DNA from: an uncultured Eubacteriales bacterium
GTDB lineage: Bacteria > Bacillota > Clostridia > Monoglobales > Monoglobaceae
Direction: 5' to 3'
Assembly: GCA_958352815.1 (NCBI GenBank)
Contig: CATWQA010000034.1
Span: forward strand, 1 to 22,717
Length of the DNA: 22,717 nucleotides
The notes below the pieces were generated by a model. That model saw only the letters and a program-made list of their open reading frames with translations, was not told the origin of the DNA and did not search any database. Positions 7,991 through 14,331 of this stretch are shown here, piece after piece. The position numbers were made by a program, and so were the translations under genes. How positions within the stretch are numbered: position 1 is the stretch's first letter; each line of letters begins with the position of its first letter.

Positions 7991-8126
7991 TATCAATTGT
8001 TACGCCTTTTCAAAAGGCGATAGAAAGTCCTTGTAATTTTGTTGATTTTTTATAAGGGTATTAGGGGACAACGTCCCCTAACTCGTTTCTCCCGTAGGGA
8101 GGACGATCTGTGCTCGGGGCGGAGGC

Positions 8127-8243
8127 GACTGTGACCCAACTTCTTTGAAGCTGGATGGCTCACATTGTTTCGATTTGTACAAAGTAAGCAATGTCAATAA
8201 CACACCTTAGTTGTTGATAATGAGAGCGCAATTGGGTGGGCGA
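8127..8243 (+). repeat. Type 3 modular repeat, forward copy
   Basis: Aligns with the reverse complement of 10326-10440 almost end to end: GACTGTGACCC, a CTTC-TTT-GAAG hairpin, TCGATTTGTACAAAGTA, GCAATGTCAAT and CTTAGTTGTTGATAATGAGA are shared. A third, more diverged copy lies at 10441-10537. The forward and inverted copies bracket tRNA-Pro, the type 1 repeats and the SLH gene. No frame is coding. Confidence 0.82.
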
Positions 8244-8318
8244 ATGGTTTCAAAGAAAAAATCCTTTATCAAAATAAAAATTTTCAGAAAAAATTTTAAT
8301 TTTTTTTGAAAAAGGGGG

Positions 8319-8347
8319 TTGATTTTTGATTTAAGATGTGCTATAAT
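8319..8347 (+). promoter_or_regulatory. Promoter of tRNA-Pro
   Basis: TTGATT at 8319-8324 and TATAAT at 8342-8347 with a 17-bp spacer, 30 bp upstream of the mature tRNA 5' end. The flanks are very AT-rich. Confidence 0.75.
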
Positions 8348-8376
8348 ATATAACCGTTGCAGGAAATTTAATAAAT

Positions 8377-8453
8377 CGGGGTGTGGCTCAGTTTGGTAGA
8401 GTACCTGAATGGGGTTCAGGTGGCCGCTGGTTCGAATCCAGTCACTCCGACCA
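8377..8453 (+). tRNA. tRNA-Pro (anticodon GGG)
   Basis: Folds as a complete cloverleaf. The acceptor CGGGGTG pairs with CACTCCG (one G-U). The D arm is GCTC/GAGT around AGTTTGGTA, and the anticodon stem is CCTGA/TCAGG with loop ATGGGGT giving anticodon GGG, which reads CCC and CCU. The T arm is GCTGG/CCAGT with loop TTCGAAT. Discriminator A and an encoded CCA end the gene at 8453. It stands alone, with its own promoter and terminator. Confidence 0.96.
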
Positions 8454-8456
8454 CGT

Positions 8457-8491
8457 CGCGGCAAGCCTTTGTGGCTTGCCGCGTTTTGTTT
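8457..8491 (+). terminator. Intrinsic terminator of tRNA-Pro
   Basis: Perfect 11-bp stem CGCGGCAAGCC (8457-8467)/GGCTTGCCGCG (8473-8483), loop TTTGT, then TTTTGTTTG. The hairpin sequence (AAGCCTTTGTGGCTTGCCGC) recurs at 8738-8757 next to another repeat copy, so the repeat family appears to carry terminator-like ends. Confidence 0.88.
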
Positions 8492-8500
8492 GCGCAAAAC

Positions 8501-8672
8501 ACGGCAAGCGGCGTCGGAGTGAGCTTTGCTTGCTCCGATTTTTTCAAATCAAAAAAATCAATCGCCGCATCGCTACTCCTCCTTTATCCCAAAAGGTCAC
8601 GCTTGCTGCGGCTATGTCCTTATAAATGCGGACATAACGCCTCCGCTGCGCTACCAACCTTTTGGGAGCCCT
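8501..8672. repeat. Dispersed palindromic repeat, type 1, copy B
   Basis: Same element as 5288-5449. Here the inner hairpin is perfect (TATGTCC/GGACATA around TTATAAATGC), where copy A has one mismatch. The outer pair CCCAAAAGGT/ACCTTTTGGG is kept. Predicted frames running through this stretch also cross tRNA-Pro and are not genes. Confidence 0.8.
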
Positions 8673-8758
8673 GCGCCTGTTTGACAAACCTATCGGTTTT
8701 TCGGGAGCCCTGCGTCTACGGCGCATTTTTTCTTTTAAAGCCTTTGTGGCTTGCCGCT

Positions 8759-8890
8759 GCGTCGGAACGGACTTCGCTTTGTTCCGATTTTTGTTCGCGC
8801 AAAAATCAGTCACCCGCTGCGTCGTTCCTCCTTTTTCGCAAAAAGGCACGCTGCGCTACCACCTTTTTGCGAGTTTGCGCCTGCGGCGCG
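8759..8890. repeat. Dispersed palindromic repeat, type 1, copy C (internally deleted)
   Basis: Starts with GTCGGAACGGACTTCGCT like copy A, including the hairpin CGATTTTTG/CAAAAATC. It lacks the roughly 45-nt inner hairpin: CACG joins directly to CTGCGCTACC. The outer pair has drifted together to CGCAAAAAGG/CCTTTTTGCG, a compensated change. The rest of 8892-9088 holds a GTAGGGGGCG repeat (8933-8960) and no gene. Confidence 0.75.
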
Positions 8891-8932
8891 TTTTATACAC
8901 AAATATTCAACTGTATCGTAACCGTTTGCGTT

Positions 8933-8960
8933 GTAGGGGGCGGCTTTCTGTACGCCACCT
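8933..8960. repeat. GTAGGGGGCG-type hairpin repeat, copy 2
   Basis: GTAGGGGGCGGC followed by GTACGCCACCTAC. Arms pair imperfectly. Same family as 7816-7842 and 22564-22592. Confidence 0.5.
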
Positions 8961-9088
8961 ACACCAACAGTTTTACAAATGAAAATGGGTTGATGTGTAT
9001 ATAATCTTTTAATTCGCAGAGGCGCCGCTGTGCTCCAATTTTGATTACATAATTTACAAAACAGGCGCTGTTTGACGAATACATTTTA

Positions 9089-9117
9089 TTGACTTTGCTG
9101 AGTCAATGTGTTATAAT
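9089..9117 (+). promoter_or_regulatory. Promoter and possible operator of the SLH gene
   Basis: TTGACT at 9089-9094 and TATAAT at 9112-9117, 17-bp spacer. An inverted repeat ATTGACT (9088-9094)/AGTCAAT (9101-9107) with a 6-bp spacer covers the -35 box, so a dimeric repressor could act here. The regulator is unknown. Confidence 0.78.
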
Positions 9118-9194
9118 TTTTGGTATAGAGAGGTATACGTCCTATATTTTCCGGTCGTATTAGCCTGATTAATTTTCTGAAGGGAGTTTTTGTT

Positions 9195-10238
9195 ATGAAA
9201 AGAGCTTTAAGTTTTTTGGTTTTGGTTGCTGTCATAGTTTCTGCATTTTCGTGTCTGACGGTATCTGCAGCGTCTGCCGATGATATTTTGGGCGCATGGT
9301 TCGGCAGATATGACGGGGACAGTTCGGGGGAAAATGTTGAACGGTACATGAATATGACCATAGACGAATGCGATAAGGAAGGTAACTTTTCGGGAACAGC
9401 ATATGTTACCACTGTTGAGGGGCAAGGTCATGATAAAGAATGGGTAACCTATGAATTTAAAGGTAAATATGAATTTGAGACCGGTAAATTCTATATGAAG
9501 GGAGTAAAGGAATTAGAAAGTGATTCCTCGTCGAATTGGAGACTTATTCCGTTTGATGGATTGGTTTCGGGCGACAATATTTCCGGGTTAGCGGATGACA
9601 GCGATTATAAAAAATTTTCCTTTGCCAGGGTTTCGGAGTGGGCAAAGGATGAGATTACCCAGGCTGATTCTCTGGGCCTCATACCGGAGATAATCAGGAA
9701 TGAGGACTTATCCAAGAATATAAGCAGAGCAGAATTTGCGGCAGTTGCCGTGCAGCTTTATGAAAAGCTTACAGACACAGAGGTTTCCGTCTCGGGAGCA
9801 AAAAATTTTATAGATATTTCAGGTCACCCCGCCGAAACAGAAATTAAACAGGCAAGCGCCATTGATATTACGGTGGGCGTGAGCGATGTTGAGTTCGAAC
9901 CGAACAGCGGTATTACCAGAGAACAGCTTGCAACCATGCTGTGCAGAACCGTTAAGAAATACAGGTTTGCCGATTGGACATACGAAACTGATTCGGATTA
10001 TTATCTGGATTCGGAGGGCGTAAAGAAATTCGCCGATGACGATTTAATATCCGACTATGCAAAGCCGTCGGTGTATTACATGGTGAAGATGGGAATAATC
10101 AATGGCATAGACGACAACAGGTTTGCACCCAGAAATACCACAAAGGAGGAGGAAGCCAACGGATATGCTTCCGCAACCAGAGAGCAGGCTCTTGCGATGT
10201 CCCTGAGAATATATAGGCTCTCTGATATTTGGAATTAA
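9195..10238 (+). CDS. Exported S-layer-homology (SLH) domain protein
   Basis: A 347-aa secreted protein. Residues 1-25 form a signal peptide (MKRA, hydrophobic core, VSAASA). Residues about 29-140 are a small region of unknown function, polar and aromatic, with the look of a beta-rich domain (ILGAWFGRYDGDSSG, FSGTAYVTTVEG). Three SLH-like modules follow: about 147-192 (WAKDEITQADSLGLIP..ISRAEFAAVAVQLYEKL), 204-255 (FIDISGHPAETEIKQA..ITREQLATMLCRTV) and 277-345 (FADDDLISDYAKPSVYYM..ATREQALAMSLRIY). SLH modules usually anchor proteins to pyruvylated cell-wall polymers, so a surface location is likely. AAGGGAG at 9180-9186 precedes ATG 9195. The gene stands alone between its own promoter and terminator. 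The function of the N-terminal region is not recognised. Confidence 0.88.
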   Translation: MKRALSFLVLVAVIVSAFSCLTVSAASADDILGAWFGRYDGDSSGENVERYMNMTIDECDKEGNFSGTAYVTTVEGQGHDKEWVTYEFKGKYEFETGKFYMKGVKELESDSSSNWRLIPFDGLVSGDNISGLADDSDYKKFSFARVSEWAKDEITQADSLGLIPEIIRNEDLSKNISRAEFAAVAVQLYEKLTDTEVSVSGAKNFIDISGHPAETEIKQASAIDITVGVSDVEFEPNSGITREQLATMLCRTVKKYRFADWTYETDSDYYLDSEGVKKFADDDLISDYAKPSVYYMVKMGIINGIDDNRFAPRNTTKEEEANGYASATREQALAMSLRIYRLSDIWN

Positions 10239-10250
10239 ATTTTAAACTTG

Positions 10251-10282
10251 TGCCCGTCCGACTTAGGACGGGCATTACTTTT
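10251..10282 (+). terminator. Intrinsic terminator after SLH gene
   Basis: Perfect 9-bp stem TGCCCGTCC (10251-10259)/GGACGGGCA (10266-10274), loop GACTTA, then TTACTTTT, 12 nt after the stop codon. Confidence 0.88.
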
Positions 10283-10325
10283 ATGCTATTCCATGTAATT
10301 TTATTTATATTTGATAATATAATCT

Positions 10326-10440
10326 GTCGTCCACCCTGTTGCGCTCTCATTATCAACAACTAAGTATTACTATTGACATTGCCTACTTTGTACAAATCGG
10401 AATACCATGCGCCCAACTTCAAAGAAGTGGGGTCACAGTC
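10326..10440 (-). repeat. Type 3 modular repeat, inverted copy
   Basis: Reverse complement of 8127-8243 with scattered changes and one short gap. Contains the hairpin CCCAACTTC/GAAGTGGGG. With the forward copy it brackets a 2.1-kb segment that includes tRNA-Pro and the SLH gene. Confidence 0.82.
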
Positions 10441-10557
10441 GGCAACAATTTAGGGATATTAATGACATTGCGCACTTTGTATAAATCGAAATAATGCGTT
10501 CCGTCCAACATCTTCAATGTTGGGTCACAGCCCGACCTCCACGAGTGCACGGGCGGG
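10441..10557 (-). repeat. Type 3 repeat, second tandem copy, with half a type 2 hairpin
   Basis: Adjacent, diverged tandem copy of 10326-10440 (spacing about 90 nt). It keeps GACATTGCGCACTTTGTA, AAATCG and GGGTCACAG but has a different perfect hairpin, CCAACAT/ATGTTGG. It continues into CCCGACCTCC and CGGGCGGG (10531-10557), the loop and one arm of the type 2 hairpin. This shows the repeat types are assembled as modules. Confidence 0.72.
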
Positions 10558-10849
10558 TAGACAACAGATAAGACTTTTATTAAAATAGACGGTTCATATG
10601 TAAAGTTTTAAGTATTACATAGTACTATGTTAACAACCTCTTGGGAAACACTGCGTTTGCGAGCCGGAAGTATGGTGTGCAATTGCTTCATATACAACAT
10701 TATCTTAAAATATTCGACAAAAATACACGGGGATTATTGCATTTTAAATCTAAATATGATATATTGTGTATGATGCATAATATGTTTGTTGTTTATGCTA
10801 TATAATAGTAATAAAATGTACATAATTATAATCTTGGGAGTGAGGGTTT
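10558..10849. other. AT-rich stretch upstream of the lipoprotein gene
   Basis: No gene seen. The only likely signal is an extended -10 box TGCTATATAAT at 10796-10806, about 45 nt before the start codon, with no good -35. The remainder, 10558-10780, shows nothing I can name. Confidence 0.45.
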
Positions 10850-11878
10850 ATGGAGAAAAGAATTATGAGTTTGGTGTTGACATTATCAATGTTAACGGCG
10901 TGCGTGTTTGTACTTACATCTTGCGGAAGAGCTGTCGCATACAAAGCGATTAAGGAAAGCGAGTTGTCTATGGCAGGGGAAGATTATGAAGCTGCACTTA
11001 ATTATTTAGAACTTGCAAAAAAAGAAGGAAGCAAAAATCGCGAAGTTGATACAATGATAAGTATAATTGAGAATTACCTGACAGCGAAGAAAGAGCTTGA
11101 AGCGGCGAATATGGACGGTGCAATCGCAGCTTTAAACGCTATTCCCGAGAGCTATACAGAGTACGTCATAGCAAATGATGTTGATAAGCTGCGAGATGAA
11201 GTAAATAAAAAACAAGCAACAATGGTTGATATAGATTCACAAATAAGCGGAACAAAAAAGCTGATTGCCGTTGGTGATTATGCAAGTGCTGAAATTAATA
11301 TTGCGGAGCTGTATTCAAAGAATATGACAAGCTATCAGAAAGCACAGGTAGACGAAATGGATACTACCGTAAAAACAGCTAAATCAAAAATCGGTGAAGC
11401 CGGAAATAAAACGCCAAGCGTTGTTTACGTTCCGCAAAATCCGCCGACTAACCCAAGTTCAAACGCAAGCTCACAAAGTGTAGATTCGTCTATAATCAGC
11501 AATCGAAGCACAAGCGAGATAGAAAATTACATATCTTCATATGTAAGACCGTTGTATAACGAGGTGCAGTCGAATTTGAGCAGCTATTCATCATCAAGTT
11601 CGGGCGGTGTAACATATTGGAGTGACGAAAAAGGTTGTATAAAAAAGCAGTTCACTGCGGGAACGAATAATTATAATATGTCCCGTGAATATTATTATGA
11701 CACGGACAGCGGTCGTATAGCATTTGCGTTTGTTTATAGCGGCACTACGGAATACAGATTGTACTTCAGAACAAATCAGTTGATAAGATATATCGGTCCT
11801 GACGGAATTGCCGTAAATAACCCCACATCTTCAGATGTGTTGAGTATGGCATCCCGTATTCTTAATGAGGCTTATTAA
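10850..11878 (+). CDS. Predicted lipoprotein of unknown function
   Basis: A 342-aa exported protein. The N-terminus MEKRIMSLVLTLSMLTACVF ends in a lipobox LTSC with Cys25, so it should be lipid-anchored on the outer face of the membrane. Residues about 28-185 are helical and resemble TPR-like pairs (SELSMAGEDYEAALNYLELA, LEAANMDGAIAALNAIPE, LIAVGDYASAEINIAEL). A Pro/Ser/Asn-rich linker (about 190-235) follows, and then a C-terminal region with many aromatic residues (GVTYWSDEKGCIKKQF, REYYYDTDSGRIAFAFVYS, YRLYFRTNQLIRYIGPDG) that looks beta-rich. I do not recognise the family. GGGAGTGAGG precedes ATG 10850. Met6 is a possible alternative start but would leave a weak charged N-region. Base composition is more AT-rich than in the hydrogenase genes. 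It is monocistronic. Confidence 0.75.
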   Translation: MEKRIMSLVLTLSMLTACVFVLTSCGRAVAYKAIKESELSMAGEDYEAALNYLELAKKEGSKNREVDTMISIIENYLTAKKELEAANMDGAIAALNAIPESYTEYVIANDVDKLRDEVNKKQATMVDIDSQISGTKKLIAVGDYASAEINIAELYSKNMTSYQKAQVDEMDTTVKTAKSKIGEAGNKTPSVVYVPQNPPTNPSSNASSQSVDSSIISNRSTSEIENYISSYVRPLYNEVQSNLSSYSSSSSGGVTYWSDEKGCIKKQFTAGTNNYNMSREYYYDTDSGRIAFAFVYSGTTEYRLYFRTNQLIRYIGPDGIAVNNPTSSDVLSMASRILNEAY

Positions 11879-11928
11879 TCCGATGTAGTTAATACTGCAC
11901 TTTCTGTATAGAGGAAATTAAATAACTT

Positions 11929-11962
11929 ATCGGAACGGACTCTGCGCCGTTCCGATTCTATT
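11929..11962 (+). terminator. Hairpin after lipoprotein gene
   Basis: Perfect 10-bp stem ATCGGAACGG (11929-11938)/CCGTTCCGAT (11947-11956), loop ACTCTGCG, then TCTATT. The arms resemble the first hairpin of the type 1 repeats (GGAACGGACT), so this may be a repeat remnant reused as a terminator. The T-tract is poor. Positions 11963-12060 show nothing further. Confidence 0.6.
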
Positions 11963-12061
11963 GCATTAAATAATATTGTGTTGCCAAAGAGCAAGGGTGT
12001 GGCTAATACGACAATGAGGTGAAAAATAAAGTTTTTTGACAAAAATTTTATGTAAAATGTA

Positions 12062-12079
12062 TTGTTAAATCATTGACAA
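12062..12079. promoter_or_regulatory. Rex-type operator
   Basis: TTGTTAAATCATTGACAA matches the Rex consensus TTGTTAANNNNTTAACAA at 13 of 14 defined positions (A to G in the right half). It fully covers the -35 hexamer at 12073-12078. Rex is the NADH/NAD+-responsive repressor known in clostridia to control hydrogenase and fermentation genes, so repression at low NADH is expected. No rex gene is in the window. Confidence 0.78.
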
Positions 12080-12101
12080 TAAGGCGTATTTCTTATATAA
12101 T
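12073..12101 (+). promoter_or_regulatory. Consensus promoter of the hydrogenase operon
   Basis: TTGACA at 12073-12078 and TATAAT at 12096-12101, exactly 17 bp apart. Transcription should begin near 12108, giving a leader of about 280 nt. The -35 box is embedded in the Rex-like operator. Confidence 0.9.
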
Positions 12102-12388
12102 CTAAGTGCAGGTGTAACTCGCCTTTGCGGCGGTTACACTACAGAATTATGGCGTTAATTGTAATTTCCGCCATAATTCTGCGGAGCTGTCGCTCCCTGC
12201 ATTGATTGCAATTGTTCGCAAGCTCTGCTCTAAGCGAGCTTAGCAGAGCGTTGCTCTAATTTAAATCTAAGTGCAGGTGTAACTCGCCTATAAGTCGGGT
12301 TACATTGCAGAATTACAGTTACTGTAATTAAAGAATTTTAATAGTTTGAGAGCCAAGCGCGGCCCTTTGGGGCAGAGGTGAAATTGGT
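12099..12388 (+). promoter_or_regulatory. Structured, partly duplicated leader of the hydrogenase operon
   Basis: A 26-nt block beginning AATCTAAGTGCAGGTGTAAC occurs identically at 12099-12124 and 12264-12289. Each copy folds into a GTGTAAC/GTTACAC-type hairpin and is followed by a second hairpin starting near CAGAATTA. In copy 1 that hairpin is AGAATTATGGCG (12143-12154)/CGCCATAATTCT (12169-12180), perfect. In copy 2 it is AATTACAG/CTGTAATT. The position is conserved while the stem sequence differs. Further hairpins are GGAGC/GCTCC (12183-12196), an 11-bp stem at 12222-12249, and GCCC/GGGC just before the ribosome site. TGCAG (12107-12111) can close with CTGCA (12197-12201). No poly-U tract is present, so it is not an obvious attenuator. 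It does not match a riboswitch I recognise. Confidence 0.65.
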
Positions 12389-12643
12389 ATGGATATAAAA
12401 GTTTGTATCGGAAGTTCATGTCATCTTAGGGGTTCATATGACATAATCAATCTTATGAAAGATGCGGTTGAAAAGAACGGTCTTTCGGATAAGATAAATT
12501 TAGCTGCGGCATTTTGCCTGGGCAAGTGCGGAGAGGGCGTGAGCGTGAAAATAGACGAGCAGGTTGTGGGCGGGGTCACTGCCGACAACTTTGACGAGGT
12601 GTTCAGGACGTTTGTTTTAAAGGCTTTGCCTACGGAGGATTAG
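12389..12643 (+). CDS. Thioredoxin-like [2Fe-2S] ferredoxin
   Basis: An 84-aa cytosolic electron carrier of the thioredoxin-fold [2Fe-2S] family (NuoE/HydC C-domain-like). Four Cys ligands are visible as Cys6-x4-Cys11 and Cys43-x3-Cys47 (CIGSSC and CLGKC). The rest, EQVVGGVTADNFDEVF, matches the usual C-terminal strand and helix of this fold. At 84 aa it is a stand-alone domain. AGAGGTG at 12374-12380 precedes ATG 12389, and the next gene starts 2 nt after its stop, so it is the first gene of the hydrogenase operon. It likely hands electrons to or from the sensory or catalytic hydrogenase next door; which one is inference. Confidence 0.88.
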   Translation: MDIKVCIGSSCHLRGSYDIINLMKDAVEKNGLSDKINLAAAFCLGKCGEGVSVKIDEQVVGGVTADNFDEVFRTFVLKALPTED

Positions 12644-12645
12644 GT

Positions 12646-14331
12646 ATGAAAAGTAATTGTATACAGCTTCAGGAAGCCAATTGTAAAAACTGCTATAAGT
12701 GCGTGCGGTACTGTCCCATGAAGTCCATAAAGGTTGTGGACGGCCACGCCGAGATTATCCCCGCCGAATGTATTCTCTGCGGAAGATGCTATGTGAACTG
12801 TCCGCAGAACGCCAAGCGTTTAAGAGACGACACGGCTCCCGCAAAGCAGCTCATAGGGGAGGGCGCAGAGGTGTATGCGTCCGTTGCCCCCTCTTACATA
12901 GCCAACTATAAAGGGATTAACATGGAGATAATGCGTGACGCCCTGAAAAAGCTGGGCTTTAAGGACGCGGGGGAGACGGCTGTGGGAGCAACCGTGGTAA
13001 AGCGGGAGTACGAGCGGCTCATCAGGGAGAGAAGCAGCAGCGTGGTGATTTCCTCCTGCTGCCACAGTGTGAATACTCTTATTCAGAAGCATTACCCCGA
13101 TGTTCTGCCATATCTTGCCCATGTGCTTTCACCTATGCAGGCTCACGGGCAGATTTTGCGGGAGGAGCACCCGGGCTGTCATGTGGTGTTTATAGGCCCC
13201 TGCATATCCAAAAAGGACGAGGTTGACAGGTACGGCGAGTATATAGACTGCGCTCTGACCTTTGAGGAGCTTAACAGCTGGATGGACGAGGCAGGCGTTG
13301 AGTTTGACTATTCCGTAAAGAATGCGGAGGACGGTGGCAGAACCAGACTGTTCCCCACAAGAGGGGGAATAATCGACAGCATGGATTTAGACGACAGCTT
13401 TTCTTATTTCAGCGTAGACGGTATTGAAAACTGCATGAACGCCTTAGAGGACATTCGGGACGGAAATATTGAAAACTGCTTTGTGGAAATGAGCGCTTGC
13501 AACAGCAGCTGCATAGGCGGCCCTGTTATGATGCACGACAAGGTGTTCCACGTGAGCAGTTGCCTGACAATCGGAAAGACGGCGGGCAAAAAGGACTTTC
13601 CCATAGAGCAGCCGGAGAGCCCGCGGCTTAAAAAGAACTTTGACGCGGAGTACATACGGCGGAATATGCCGGGCAGCGCAGCTGTTAAGGAAATTCTTCA
13701 CCAGATGGGAAAAAATACGCCGGAGCAGGAGCTGAACTGCGGAAGCTGCGGCTATCCAACCTGCCGAGAAAAGGCGGTTGCGGTTTTAAACGGCAAGGCG
13801 GACATGAATATGTGCCTGCCCTTCCTGAAGGAAAAGGCGGAGTCCTTTTCAGACACAATCATAAACAACACGCCCAACGGCATTATTGTGCTCAACAAAG
13901 AACTTGAAATACAGCAGATAAACAAGGCGGCTCAGCGGATAATGAATATAAAGAATGCTTCGGATGTAATGGGAGAGCCTGTTGTGAGAATATTAAACCC
14001 CACGGATTACATGCTGGCAATGACCGATGTGCAGAAATCCCCCGAGCCCAATCGGAAGTATCTGAGCGAGTACAAAAAATACGTTGAGGAAACGATTATA
14101 TACGACCCTGAATACAGCATAATCATGAGCATAATGAAGGACGTCACAGACGAGGAGGTTATGCGGGAGAAAAAGGCGGAGCAAAGCCTGAGCGCTGCGG
14201 AGCTCACCGACAGAGTTGTTGAGAAGCAGATGCGGGTTGTGCAGGAGATAGCCTCCCTTCTGGGAGAGACCACTGCGGAGACAAAAATTGCTCTGACCAA
14301 GCTGAAGGAGACCCTGAGCCAAGATGAATGA
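12646..14331 (+). CDS. hydS: HydS-like sensory [FeFe]-hydrogenase with PAS domain
   Basis: A 561-aa cytosolic protein. Domains in order are two [4Fe-4S] motifs (Cys13/16/19/23 and Cys42/45/48/52) and an H-cluster domain (about 75-345). Next is a further Fe-S motif CGSCGYPTC (Cys365, 368, 373, with a distal Cys near 390), a PAS domain (about 400-510) and a coiled-coil tail. The H-cluster cysteines are all present: Cys138-139 in SSCCHS, Cys186 in GPCISKK, and Cys285/Cys289 in SACNSSCIGG. The motifs are altered from catalytic enzymes (TSCCP, MPCTAKK, MACPGGC): His replaces Pro after the Cys pair and the last loop lacks the usual GG(G/A). This layout is that of group C, putatively H2-sensing hydrogenases, such as HydS of Ruminococcus albus. 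The PAS output probably acts on the overlapping phosphatase gene product. The symbol is by resemblance. Confidence 0.87.
   Translation: MKSNCIQLQEANCKNCYKCVRYCPMKSIKVVDGHAEIIPAECILCGRCYVNCPQNAKRLRDDTAPAKQLIGEGAEVYASVAPSYIANYKGINMEIMRDALKKLGFKDAGETAVGATVVKREYERLIRERSSSVVISSCCHSVNTLIQKHYPDVLPYLAHVLSPMQAHGQILREEHPGCHVVFIGPCISKKDEVDRYGEYIDCALTFEELNSWMDEAGVEFDYSVKNAEDGGRTRLFPTRGGIIDSMDLDDSFSYFSVDGIENCMNALEDIRDGNIENCFVEMSACNSSCIGGPVMMHDKVFHVSSCLTIGKTAGKKDFPIEQPESPRLKKNFDAEYIRRNMPGSAAVKEILHQMGKNTPEQELNCGSCGYPTCREKAVAVLNGKADMNMCLPFLKEKAESFSDTIINNTPNGIIVLNKELEIQQINKAAQRIMNIKNASDVMGEPVVRILNPTDYMLAMTDVQKSPEPNRKYLSEYKKYVEETIIYDPEYSIIMSIMKDVTDEEVMREKKAEQSLSAAELTDRVVEKQMRVVQEIASLLGETTAETKIALTKLKETLSQDE

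Larger units (their letters stand above)
7760..8126. other. Intergenic stretch after topB, no gene seen
   Basis: No credible coding region. Besides the two repeats listed separately, it holds a small hairpin CGCCTTT/AAAGGCG near 8010 and a 9-bp hairpin TTAGGGGAC/GTCCCCTAA at about 8069-8090 with only a weak T-rich sequence after it. The latter could be a weak terminator for topB. Open frames across this stretch coincide with repeat sequence and have no ribosome site. Confidence 0.6.

Noticed and set aside
7795..8055. An 86-codon plus-strand frame after topB
   Set aside because: It covers the GTAGGGGGCG and type 2 hairpin repeats, has no Shine-Dalgarno sequence and resembles no protein.
8381..9004. 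Long open frames of 207, 106 and 80 codons on the plus strand
   Set aside because: They run through tRNA-Pro and three palindromic repeats, have no ribosome site, and their peptides merely repeat each other where the DNA repeats.
7760..9100. CRISPR array, suggested by many short repeats
   Set aside because: Repeats are of different types, unequal in length and irregularly spaced, with no uniform spacers and no cas genes.
12099..12388. A known riboswitch (for example TPP, cobalamin, FMN or tetrahydrofolate) in the hydrogenase leader
   Set aside because: None of the conserved cores of these classes was recognised, and there is no terminator for a switch to act on.
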